Shown here piece after piece: positions 27,179 to 34,672 of a DNA stretch of 64,000 nt; within the stretch, counting starts at the first letter, position 1, and every line of letters starts with the position of its first letter. The stretch comes from SpSt-333 sp964371615 (GTDB lineage Bacteria > Bacteroidota > Ignavibacteria > UBA10030 > UBA8401). Where the stretch lies: contig CAYJMS010000001.1 of the NCBI GenBank assembly GCA_964371615.1, positions 558,001 to 622,000 of the forward strand. Direction: 5' to 3'. Both the position numbers and the translations under genes were made by a program. Under the pieces are notes generated by a model. The model saw only the letters and a program-made list of their open reading frames with translations. It ran no database searches and was not told the DNA's origin.

Positions 27179-27764
27179 CGCGACCCTCCAGTGCGCGCGT
27201 CAGCGTCGCTTCGTCGGCGAATTCGAGATCGCTGCCGATGGGGAGTCCCCGCGCAATGCGCGTCGTCTTAATGGAAAACGGTTTCAGGAGTTTGGACAAA
27301 TACAGCGTTGTGGTTTCCCCCTCCACATTCGGATTCAGGGCGAGAATGATCTCTTCGATATCGTCACCCAAACGGTTGAGCAGCTCCTTTACCTTCAAAT
27401 CGTCCGGGCCGATGCCGTCCAGCGGCGACAGTGCTCCGCCCAGAACGTGATACAATCCGTTGAATTCATGCGTCTTTTCCACGGCAATAACGTCATTCGG
27501 TTCTTCGACCACGCAGATTATTTTCCGGTTTCTCTTCTGGCCGGAGCAAATGGAACACGGATCGCTTTCGGTGATATTGAAGCAGGTGGAGCAGTACCGC
27601 ACCCTGTCCTTCACTTCGACCATTGCCTTTGCGAACGCAACCACCTCTTCGCGCGGCATCTTCAGCACGTACAGAGCGAGCCGCTGTGCGGTCTTGCGGC
27701 CGATGCTCGGCAGTTGCGCAAATTCTTCGATCAGTTTTTCAATTGTTTCGGATGTGTAGATCAT
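27168..27764 (-). CDS. recR: Recombination mediator RecR
   Basis: 198 residues, the standard length. The N-terminal helix-hairpin-helix (QLPSIGRKTAQRLALY) is followed by a zinc finger with C58, C61, C70 and C73 (YCSTCFN...DPCSIC). A Toprim domain (ICVVEEPNDVIAVEKT, YHVLGGALSPLDGIGP) comes next, then the C-terminal LSKLLKPFSIKTTRIARGLPIGSDLEFADE stretch, which is in two adjoining conserved blocks. With RecO it loads RecA on gapped DNA in the cytoplasm. It is three bases from ybaB, the classic ybaB-recR pairing. Confidence 0.97.
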   Translation of the reverse strand: MIYTSETIEKLIEEFAQLPSIGRKTAQRLALYVLKMPREEVVAFAKAMVEVKDRVRYCSTCFNITESDPCSICSGQKRNRKIICVVEEPNDVIAVEKTHEFNGLYHVLGGALSPLDGIGPDDLKVKELLNRLGDDIEEIILALNPNVEGETTTLYLSKLLKPFSIKTTRIARGLPIGSDLEFADEATLTRALEGRVAM

Positions 27765-27767
27765 AGT

Positions 27768-28112
27768 TCAAAGTCCGGGGATATTCAGGCCCGGTATGTT
27801 CGGAAGCATTCCGGCCGTTGCTTTTTTCATCTCTTCCTGCGCCATCTTTTGGGATTCGTCCAGCGCTTTGTTGACGCCGGCGACAATAAGATCTTCCAAT
27901 AATTCGGCATCATCGGGATTGATGACGTCGCGTTCAATCGTGATCTTTATAATATGCTGCTTTCCGTTGGCGGTCACTTTGACCATGCCGCCTCCGCTCT
28001 CCGCCGAAACGGTTTTCTGCGCCAGTTCTTCCTGCACCAGAGCGATGCGTTGCTGCATCTCCTGCGCCCGCTTCATCACATCCTGAATATTTCCAAGTCC
28101 CGGTATGTTCAT
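27768..28112 (-). CDS. ybaB: YbaB/EbfC nucleoid-associated protein
   Basis: 114 residues from the ATG at 28112, which has a clear AAGGA upstream; longer in-frame starts lack support. The central helix DVMKRAQEMQQRIALVQEELA, then VSAESGGGMVKVTANG, VINPDDAELLEDLIVAGVNKALD and EEMKKATAGM match the YbaB/EbfC DNA-binding family. Flanking MNIPGLG and a duplicated NIPGLNIPGL end are typical for this group. It binds DNA as a dimer and is linked to recR in most bacteria. Confidence 0.93.
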   Translation of the reverse strand: MNIPGLGNIQDVMKRAQEMQQRIALVQEELAQKTVSAESGGGMVKVTANGKQHIIKITIERDVINPDDAELLEDLIVAGVNKALDESQKMAQEEMKKATAGMLPNIPGLNIPGL

Positions 28113-28170
28113 GGTTTTCCTTTTGTTCGAACCTCTTCCATCGCCAATGTTTGACACGCCTGGTAGTGCA

Positions 28171-28776
28171 CTATCCAAACATTTCCTGTTCAACTTCCTG
28201 AAAAATGATATGTCCGATCGTGATATGTCCTTCCTGTATCCGCTGCGTATCGTCGGACGGAACAACGATGGCAATGTCGCAGAGGTCTTTTGCCGCGCCG
28301 CCGTCCTTGCCGAGAAAACCGATCGTGCTGATTTTCATCTCGCGTGCTTTGAGGAATGCGTTGTTGACGCTGGCGGAATTGCCGCTGGTCGAGATGCCGA
28401 TCAGTACGTCACCCTCCTGGCCCAGCGCTTCAACGGACCGTGCGAACACGTTATCGTAGCCGATATCATTCGCACCGGCTGTCAGGTTCGACCCATCGGT
28501 TGTCAGCGCTATCGCCGGCAGGCCGGGGCGTTTAATTTTGGGATTGAGACGGATAACGAATTCCGTCGCCAGATGTTGAGCATCCGCCGCACTACCGCCG
28601 TTGCCGCACAGCATCACCTTCTTTCTGTTGTTGAAGGCACGCAGCAAAAAGTCGACCGCTTTTGAAATATCGCCGGTGCACTGCTGGGCGATCTTCTGTT
28701 TGGTCTCGGCACTGGCTTTCAGCGAGTCCTGTATGAATGATTGTCGATAGACGAGTGTCAGCGGTAAATGAGCCAT
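28171..28776 (-). CDS. gmhA: Phosphoheptose isomerase (SIS family)
   Basis: 201 residues. GmhA converts sedoheptulose-7-phosphate to D-glycero-D-manno-heptose-7-phosphate for LPS inner core. The SIS core shows KVMLCGNGGSAADAQHLATE, ALTTDGSNLTAGANDIGYDNVF, DVLIGISTSGNSASV and IGFLGKDGGAA, with the C-terminal HITIGHIIFQEVEQEMF helix carrying active-site residues. A DnaA initiator-associating DiaA relation is possible from sequence, but the length and motif spacing fit GmhA. It indicates an LPS-bearing outer membrane. Confidence 0.88.
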   Translation of the reverse strand: MAHLPLTLVYRQSFIQDSLKASAETKQKIAQQCTGDISKAVDFLLRAFNNRKKVMLCGNGGSAADAQHLATEFVIRLNPKIKRPGLPAIALTTDGSNLTAGANDIGYDNVFARSVEALGQEGDVLIGISTSGNSASVNNAFLKAREMKISTIGFLGKDGGAAKDLCDIAIVVPSDDTQRIQEGHITIGHIIFQEVEQEMFG

Positions 28777-28832
28777 AGATTCTTTGTATAAAGTGAAAAA
28801 AATCGCCGGTGTTTGAATAAAAAACCGGACGA

Positions 28833-29585
28833 TTAATGCTTTTCTTTATGATGGATTGCCGAGGCGAATTCTTTCATCAATCCCGCGTTGCCGTCCTTTT
28901 CAAAAACGGTTCCGGTTACGATGAATTTTGCTCCGGCAAGCACTTTTTGTCGCGCTGTGTCGGGTGTCTTAATCCCGCCGCCCACAATCAAGGGAACAGA
29001 ACAATGCTTCGCGATCGCGCCGATCATCTCTTCCGGTATGGACAGTTCAGCACCGCTTCCCGCTTCCAGATAAATCATCTTAAAACCTAGGATCTCTGCT
29101 GCCAACGCATGTGCCACGGCAATATCCGTTTTGTGACGGGGGAGAGGCCGGGTATTGCTCATGAATTCCGCCGAGGTTGTTTTCCCCGACTCCACCAGCA
29201 AGTAGGCGGTGGAGATTGCTTCCAATCCGATCTTTTTAACGATCGGAGCAGCCAGAACCTGGTTGCCGATCAGATGTTCGGGATTTCGTCCGCTGAGGAT
29301 GGAGAGAAACAGGATCGCATCTGCCTTCGGAGAGATCTGCATCAGTCCTCCCGGAAAGATAACGACGGGAACATTCGTATGCTTCTTCATCGTTTCGATG
29401 CACCGCTCAAACGAATCGTCGGTGATTAAACTTCCGCCGACAAGAAATGCGTCCGCACCCGCTTCGGTTGCCTGCCCGATAAATGCCGGAAGTTTTTCCG
29501 GTGCAATCTTGTCCGGATCGATCAGGACAAGATAGGCTGCTCCTTTTGTTGCGGCAACGGAAAGTAGCGATTGATAGATGGACAT
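28833..29585 (-). CDS. Geranylgeranylglyceryl phosphate synthase (GGGPS, PcrB-like)
   Basis: 250 residues, TIM barrel. Family motifs are YLVLIDPDK (residues 18-26), GADAFLVGGSL, VPVVIFPGG, ADAILFLSILSGRNPE, YLEAGSGA and VPLIVGGGIK, then ATG-like FIVTGTVFE. In archaea the enzyme joins glycerol-1-phosphate to geranylgeranyl diphosphate in ether-lipid synthesis; bacterial homologues include PcrB (heptaprenyl) and a group II found in Bacteroidota. Its ATG shares one base with the alaS stop. No glycerol-1-phosphate dehydrogenase (AraM/EgsA) is visible in the window. Polyprenyl chain length cannot be read from the sequence by eye. Confidence 0.88.
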   Translation of the reverse strand: MSIYQSLLSVAATKGAAYLVLIDPDKIAPEKLPAFIGQATEAGADAFLVGGSLITDDSFERCIETMKKHTNVPVVIFPGGLMQISPKADAILFLSILSGRNPEHLIGNQVLAAPIVKKIGLEAISTAYLLVESGKTTSAEFMSNTRPLPRHKTDIAVAHALAAEILGFKMIYLEAGSGAELSIPEEMIGAIAKHCSVPLIVGGGIKTPDTARQKVLAGAKFIVTGTVFEKDGNAGLMKEFASAIHHKEKH

Positions 29586-32404
29586 CAGTTCACCATGCCT
29601 TTCACGACATCTGAAAAATTCTTGAGGACGTCGTCAAGTTTTGCGACATCCTTGCCGCCGGCTGTTGCCAGATGCGGCTTGCCCCCGCCGCCGCCGTTCA
29701 GCGACTTTGCCACGACACCCACAATTTTTCCCGCCTGCAGATTTTTCGTTTTGATCAGATCGTCGCTGACGACACAAACCAAAGCGACCTTTTCGTCGAT
29801 CACTGCAGCGAGTAATCCGACGCCGCTGCCGATTTTTTCGCGAAGTGTATCGCCGAGCGTTTTCAACGCATCCATGTCTGCCGCAGGGACCTTCGAACAG
29901 ACGACGTTGAATCCATTGATTGATTGTGCCGAGCCGACGAGTTGTTCCAAACCGCCGCTGGCGGATCGGACCGCTGCTTTTGCTTTTTCTTTCTCCACTG
30001 TTTTTTTCTTTTCACTCAGGTCAAGAATAAAGGATTCCAACGCATGAAATCGGGCGCTCTGGCCGTCGAATTCACGTTTCATATCGTCCGGCGTAATATT
30101 CGCCGGCAGATCCGGGATATCTTCAAATTTTCTTAGCGTCGTATCAAGTCCGAGTGCTTCTTCATTGGACAGGGGAGAAGCCGCTCCCAATTCCGAATGC
30201 AATGCCTGAATGGTATCGATCAGGTCGTACGCATGTTCGATCCGTTCTTTATACGTCTTGTTCTGCAGGTTCAGATACTCGAGGGCATAGTCGTGTGTCA
30301 ATGCTTCCACACGTCGGACGCCGCTGGCGCTGCTGGATTCGGTACGGATCTTAAAATATCCGATCTCCTGAGTATTCTTTACGTGAATGCCGCCGCAGAA
30401 CTCTTTGCTGAATTCGCCGAACTGGACCACATTGACCCGGTCACCGTATTTGTCGCCGAAGAACATGAGCGCCCCCATCTTTTTCGCATCGTCGAACGGA
30501 ATGCTCCGGTGGTGCTGGAGTGCGATCTGTTCCTTGATTCTTTCGTTCACAATGGACTCGATATCGGCAAGTTCCTGATCGGTGACTTTTGCAAAGTGGG
30601 CAAAATCGAACCGGAGGTGTTCCCGTGCGACCAGCGAACCGGCCTGATGTACATGCGTGCCAAGGATTTGCCGGAGCGCTGCATGCATCAAATGGGTTGC
30701 TGTGTGATTCCGCATTATTGAGAAACGGCGATGGGTGTCCACTTTTGCCAACGCTTCCCGGTGCGATGGTGCATCCGGAAGATCTTTGCCGAGAATGTGC
30801 ACGTGGACCTTACCGCTTTTTTGCGTGTCGAGCACCGGAAATGATGTTCCGTCGATGATTACTTCGCCGGCATCGCCGATCTGTCCGCCCGATTCGGCGT
30901 AAAACGGAGTTGCGTTGAGTACGAGCAGATTCTTTTCCGCTTTCAGGACTGCGGAACGGGTCTCGGTCATATCGTATCCGAGAAATTGAAACTCCTTTTC
31001 AAACTGATCGGACTTCAATTGGCGCGCAGTTTCTTTGCTCTGTATGGTGATCTTTTCCGTATCGGTGATCGTATCGCCGCCGTGAAGTTTCGATTCCCTC
31101 GACCGTTCGCGCTGTGCTTCCATTAATTTCGAAAATGTGGTGGCATCGACATTCATCCCTTTTTCCGACGACAGCAGCTGCGTCAGGTCGAGCGGGAAGC
31201 CGAACGTGTCGTAGAGTTTAAAGGCGACCTCACCGGGGAATATTTTGGATTGTTTCAAGCCGGTCACAGCCTGTTCAAAAATTTCCAGTCCGCGATCGAG
31301 CGTTTGGTTGAAGCTCTCTTCTTCGCTCTTAATGACCCGCTCGATATGTTTCTGATTCTCACGAATCTCCGGGAAGACATCGCTCATTGTACCGACCAAT
31401 GTCTGCACCAGGCGAAACATGAACGGTTCGCGCAGGTCGAGTTTCCGTCCCCAGCGGGCGGCACGCCGGAGTATGCGCCGGAGTACATATCCCCGGCCTT
31501 CATTGGACGGAATGGCGCCGTCGCCGATAGCAAATGTCAGAGCACGGATATGGTCGGCGATGATACGGATGGCAACATCGGTATCGGAATGTCCTGCTGT
31601 GTATGGTTTTCCCGAAAGCGTAGAGATCGCTGTGATCAGCGGAGTGAAGACATCGGAATCATAATTGGATGGGAATCGTTTGAAGTGACTCTTCATCGAT
31701 TCCATGACCGCGCAGACCCGTTCGAATCCCATGCCCGTGTCGACATGTTTTGCCGGCAATTCAATCAATGATCCGTCTGTCTGGCGATTGTACTGGATAA
31801 AGACGAGATTCCATATTTCTATTAATTCTGGGGAGCCGGCATTGACCATTGCCGCCGGTGCATCGCCCCGTTGTGTGAGATCGATATGGATTTCGGAGCA
31901 CGGACCGCACGGTCCGGTATCGCCCATTTCCCAGAAATTGTCTTTCTCACCAAAACGAAGGACACGTGACGGATCGATGAATCGTTCCCAGAATGTGGCC
32001 GCCTCATCGTCGGTCTCGTACACCGTCACCCAGAGACGCTCTTTCGGCATCTTCCATACTTCCGTCAGCAGCTCCCAAGCCCATTCGATCGCCTCTTTTT
32101 TGTAATAGTCCCCGAACGACCAGTTGCCGAGCATTTCAAAAAGAGTATGGTGGTACGTATCGCGGCCGACCTCTTCAAGGTCGTTGTGTTTTCCGCTTAC
32201 CCGAATACATTTTTGAGTATCGGCAGCGCGTGTGTAATCCCTTTTTCCTGCGCCGAGAAATATCTCTTTGAACTGATTCATTCCCGCATTTGTAAAGAGC
32301 AGCGTCGGATCTCCGTGGGGAATAACCGGTGCGCTGGGAACGATAGTATGTCCTTTGGACTTAAAAAAATCCAGAAATGATTGTCTGATTTCGCGTGATG
32401 TCAT
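29585..32404 (-). CDS. alaS: Alanyl-tRNA synthetase
   Basis: 939 residues. The class II catalytic core opens with IRQSFLDFFKSKGH and TLLFTNAGMNQFKEIFLG. The tRNA recognition helices follow, and the editing domain has HTATHLMHAAL (about residue 567) and FCGGIHVKNTQEIG (about residue 667), which supply the zinc or editing-site ligands. A C-Ala tail ending in GGGGGKPHLATAGG closes it, the glycine-rich motif typical of the C-terminal domain. It charges tRNA-Ala in the cytoplasm. It follows the toxin gene by 12 bases and overlaps the GGGPS start by one base. Confidence 0.98.
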   Translation of the reverse strand: MTSREIRQSFLDFFKSKGHTIVPSAPVIPHGDPTLLFTNAGMNQFKEIFLGAGKRDYTRAADTQKCIRVSGKHNDLEEVGRDTYHHTLFEMLGNWSFGDYYKKEAIEWAWELLTEVWKMPKERLWVTVYETDDEAATFWERFIDPSRVLRFGEKDNFWEMGDTGPCGPCSEIHIDLTQRGDAPAAMVNAGSPELIEIWNLVFIQYNRQTDGSLIELPAKHVDTGMGFERVCAVMESMKSHFKRFPSNYDSDVFTPLITAISTLSGKPYTAGHSDTDVAIRIIADHIRALTFAIGDGAIPSNEGRGYVLRRILRRAARWGRKLDLREPFMFRLVQTLVGTMSDVFPEIRENQKHIERVIKSEEESFNQTLDRGLEIFEQAVTGLKQSKIFPGEVAFKLYDTFGFPLDLTQLLSSEKGMNVDATTFSKLMEAQRERSRESKLHGGDTITDTEKITIQSKETARQLKSDQFEKEFQFLGYDMTETRSAVLKAEKNLLVLNATPFYAESGGQIGDAGEVIIDGTSFPVLDTQKSGKVHVHILGKDLPDAPSHREALAKVDTHRRFSIMRNHTATHLMHAALRQILGTHVHQAGSLVAREHLRFDFAHFAKVTDQELADIESIVNERIKEQIALQHHRSIPFDDAKKMGALMFFGDKYGDRVNVVQFGEFSKEFCGGIHVKNTQEIGYFKIRTESSSASGVRRVEALTHDYALEYLNLQNKTYKERIEHAYDLIDTIQALHSELGAASPLSNEEALGLDTTLRKFEDIPDLPANITPDDMKREFDGQSARFHALESFILDLSEKKKTVEKEKAKAAVRSASGGLEQLVGSAQSINGFNVVCSKVPAADMDALKTLGDTLREKIGSGVGLLAAVIDEKVALVCVVSDDLIKTKNLQAGKIVGVVAKSLNGGGGGKPHLATAGGKDVAKLDDVLKNFSDVVKGMVN

Positions 32405-32416
32405 TATTTTTTTACT

Positions 32417-32671
32417 TTATCGGTAAACGTCTTTTCTGTGAAGCGTTCTGAAAATGAAAACCTGCTCTGTCACATCGTCTACGGTGTATAAAATTCTATA
32501 GTCACCGATTCTGATACGCCAGCGATTCGTAGTACCATGTAGTTTGATGGATCCATGCGGTCGAGGATTTACTCTGAGTGAATCGATCGTGTTCAGAATC
32601 CTTTTTTGAACTTTTCGGGGTATGCTTTCGAGTTCTTTGAGCGCTTTTGACTTTATTTCAATATGATACAT
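32417..32671 (-). CDS. RelE/ParE-superfamily toxin
   Basis: 84 residues from the ATG at 32671, which shares one base with the antitoxin stop (TAATG). The pattern IEIKSKALKELESIPRKVQKRI, then SLRVNPRPHGSIKLHG, WRIRIGDYRILYTVDD and VFIFRTLHRKDVYR is the RelE/YoeB-like mRNA interferase fold. Basic residues near the C-terminus (R and K in HRKDVYR) match RelE active-site positions. The longer ORF starting at 32713 would begin inside the antitoxin and is not used. It lies between the antitoxin and alaS in a housekeeping operon. Ribosome-dependent mRNA cleavage is expected of the family. Confidence 0.85.
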   Translation of the reverse strand: MYHIEIKSKALKELESIPRKVQKRILNTIDSLRVNPRPHGSIKLHGTTNRWRIRIGDYRILYTVDDVTEQVFIFRTLHRKDVYR

Positions 32672-32868
32672 TAACGGGAACGCTTCTTTAATTTCCGTTT
32701 CGCTTCTTCCCATGGAATTGATTTTTCATTTTCTACCTCATTCATCGCTTTGGAATCCAATGCATCCTCCAATAGTTCAAGGATTTCCTCATATTTTTTG
32801 TAAGGGAGAATGACCTGGCTTTTTTTACCCCGTGCATCATAAAAAACCTGTGCTTCTTTTACAATCAT
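32671..32868 (-). CDS. Antitoxin of the RelBE-type pair
   Basis: 65 residues. The N-terminal strand MIVKEAQVFYDARGKKSQVILPYKKYEEILELLEDAL (two adjoining parts) resembles Phd/YefM or DUF-type antitoxins with a DNA-binding N-terminus. The charged C-terminus (IPWEEAKRKLKK) would wrap the toxin. Its GGAGG ribosome-binding site (32875-32879) lies inside the end of clpS. Such antitoxins neutralise their toxin and repress their own operon; here an internal operator would sit in a co-transcribed region, which is unusual. Confidence 0.8.
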   Translation of the reverse strand: MIVKEAQVFYDARGKKSQVILPYKKYEEILELLEDALDSKAMNEVENEKSIPWEEAKRKLKKRSR

Positions 32869-32869
32869 A

Positions 32870-33151
32870 TTATACCTCCACCTGTGTCATTAATTCAATT
32901 TCTTCCAATACGCTCGTTACCTGCAGGCATTTTACCATTTCACCGGTATACACAACGGCCTTGCCGGTGTGATGCACCTCCAGCGTCAATCCCTCGGCGG
33001 TTGGACGGTCGCAACCGGTCGCCTTAATGATCTGTTCGATCACTTCGTCGAACGTGTGCACTTCGTCGTTGAACAGCACCGCTTTTGCCGGTTCCTGGGT
33101 TTTAGTGACGTCGACAACTTCACTTTCAGTATTTACGTTTGGATCGGTCAT
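32870..33151 (-). CDS. clpS: ClpS adaptor of the Clp protease
   Basis: 93 residues from the ATG at 33151, or 102 from an ATG at 33178; neither has a Shine-Dalgarno sequence. A disordered acidic N-terminal tail of about 20 residues precedes the core AVLFNDEVHTFDEVIEQIIKATG, then TAEGLTLEVHHTGKAVVYTG and the C-terminal VTSVLEEIELMTQVEV. ClpS brings N-end-rule substrates to ClpAP or ClpCP in the cytoplasm. Key residues of the N-degron pocket (DE in FNDEVH, V and H in EVHHTGKA) are present. It leads the long operon; clpA and clpP are not here. Confidence 0.93.
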   Translation of the reverse strand: MTDPNVNTESEVVDVTKTQEPAKAVLFNDEVHTFDEVIEQIIKATGCDRPTAEGLTLEVHHTGKAVVYTGEMVKCLQVTSVLEEIELMTQVEV

Positions 33152-33304
33152 TTTTACCAAATTTAAGTAAAAATACACAAAACGGAGTATAGTTACAAGG
33201 ATAGGTTAATTTTCCTTGGCGAATGGCATGCTGTAAAATTCTTTGCTTTTCGTGTAATATCATAATAGTTTAATTTGAACTTCAATAAGGAGTAGCAAAT
33301 AGCC

Positions 33305-34531
33305 ATGAAATTCTTATACCTGTTTATTTTCTTGTTCTCATCAGTCTTAGCTAGTGCACAATGGGATACCGTTACAGTGTATCCACAAAACCATCTGAAT
33401 TGGGTGCATTTTATCGATACGGCAAGAGGCTTTATCGTTGGGAACGGTGGATCGATGTATAAAACGACCGATGGCGGTCAGACGTGGGCGTATTCACTCA
33501 TTGATCCAAATTATAATCCGGATTTGTTTTGTATTCAGTTTGTTAACGATTCGGTGGGATGGATTTCAGGAAGGTTCGGATCATTGTTTAAGACGATCAA
33601 TGGAGGAGAAACATGGTCATACATAAATAAGTTTGCGCAGTACTTCGGAGGATATTATCTGACACAAATACATTTTACCGGAGCAAATACCGGATGGATA
33701 ATGGGGAGCAGTAGTTTGGTATACAGTACCGCCAGCGGCGGCGAAGGATGGTGTTTTTCTCCTGCAGGATCTCAAGCCGTCATGCAAAAAATATGTTTCG
33801 TGGATCAGCAGACCGGATATATCAATGGCGATAATGGTGCAGCCAGTAAGACAACCGACGGTGGTTCGACGTGGTTCCCGTTGCAGACCGGAGCGTCAAA
33901 GACATTCAATTCGCTTCATTTTGTCAATGACAGTGTCGGTTGGATGGTCGGCTTTGACGGTACCATCATCAGGACATCCGATGGCGGAAGTACCTGGACT
34001 CCCTATGGTAATGGACCGACAGCCTATCTTGCGGCTGTCCGTTTTGCAGACGAATCTGTCGGATGGATATCCGGTGAAACCGGATTGATATTGAAGACAA
34101 CTGACGGCGGAAAAAATTGGAATACCGAACAAACCAATACTTCGGCCACTCTTATCTCGCTGTTTGTCAAAGATTCGACGCATATCTGGGCTTGTGGCGC
34201 TGCAGGAAGTGTAGTTCGGTACACACCGGAAATGGTATTGCATGCCGGTAAAGCTGAGACGGAAGCGATGCATTTTGAATTATTTCAAAATTATCCCAAT
34301 CCTTTTAATCCCTCAGCAACGATCAAATTTTCGATCCCTCATTCCGAAACCGTGACATTGAAAATTTTCGATATCCTTGGCAAAGAAGTCCGTACCGTCA
34401 TCCATGACTGGTATGAGGCCGGAACGCATACGGTTCAGTTTGACGCCTCCGGCTTGGCGACGGGTACATATATGTACCGATTGGAGGCCGGATCCCGCCA
34501 TGCAACACAACGTATGGTGCTCATGAAATAG
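33305..34531 (+). CDS. YCF48/BNR-type beta-propeller protein with T9SS sorting domain
   Basis: 408 residues with signal peptide (FLYLFIFLFSSVLASAQ), exported. At least six repeats of the form GWI-x-G...T-x-DGG-x-x-W are seen (for example TARGFIVGNGGSMYKTTDGG, VGWISGRFGSLFKTINGGE, GTIIRTSDGGSTW, TGLILKTTDGGKNW), typical of YCF48/photosystem II stability factor-like propellers. The C-terminal 85 residues (from FELFQNYPNPFNPSATIKFS) form a T9SS type A sorting domain ending in RMVLMK. AAGGAG lies 12 bases before the ATG. Ligand and role unknown; it shares the propeller and tail layout with the 1604-residue protein at 9004. Confidence 0.87.
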   Translation: MKFLYLFIFLFSSVLASAQWDTVTVYPQNHLNWVHFIDTARGFIVGNGGSMYKTTDGGQTWAYSLIDPNYNPDLFCIQFVNDSVGWISGRFGSLFKTINGGETWSYINKFAQYFGGYYLTQIHFTGANTGWIMGSSSLVYSTASGGEGWCFSPAGSQAVMQKICFVDQQTGYINGDNGAASKTTDGGSTWFPLQTGASKTFNSLHFVNDSVGWMVGFDGTIIRTSDGGSTWTPYGNGPTAYLAAVRFADESVGWISGETGLILKTTDGGKNWNTEQTNTSATLISLFVKDSTHIWACGAAGSVVRYTPEMVLHAGKAETEAMHFELFQNYPNPFNPSATIKFSIPHSETVTLKIFDILGKEVRTVIHDWYEAGTHTVQFDASGLATGTYMYRLEAGSRHATQRMVLMK

Positions 34532-34554
34532 TCGGCCTTTTGCTTCAAATACCG

Positions 34555-34584
34555 GGCACAATCATGCGGTTGCGCCTTTTTTTT
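34555..34584 (+). terminator. Rho-independent terminator after the YCF48-type gene
   Basis: GGCACAA pairs with TTGCGCC (six of seven bases; the A·C is a mismatch) over an eight-base loop. Eight T follow directly. It begins 24 bases past the stop codon and separates this gene from aconitase. Confidence 0.85.
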
Positions 34585-34672
34585 ATGCAGAAGAAAACCC
34601 ATATCTTGCAGTCTCAGGGAACTCTGTTTATATTAAAAAATACTCGATAAAAAATTCACTTTGCAGAAAGAA

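Noticed and set aside
33151..33305. Bacteroidota-type promoter between clpS and the YCF48-type gene
   Set aside because: Only fragments (for example TTTAATTTG) match; no pair of boxes at acceptable spacing for either strand.
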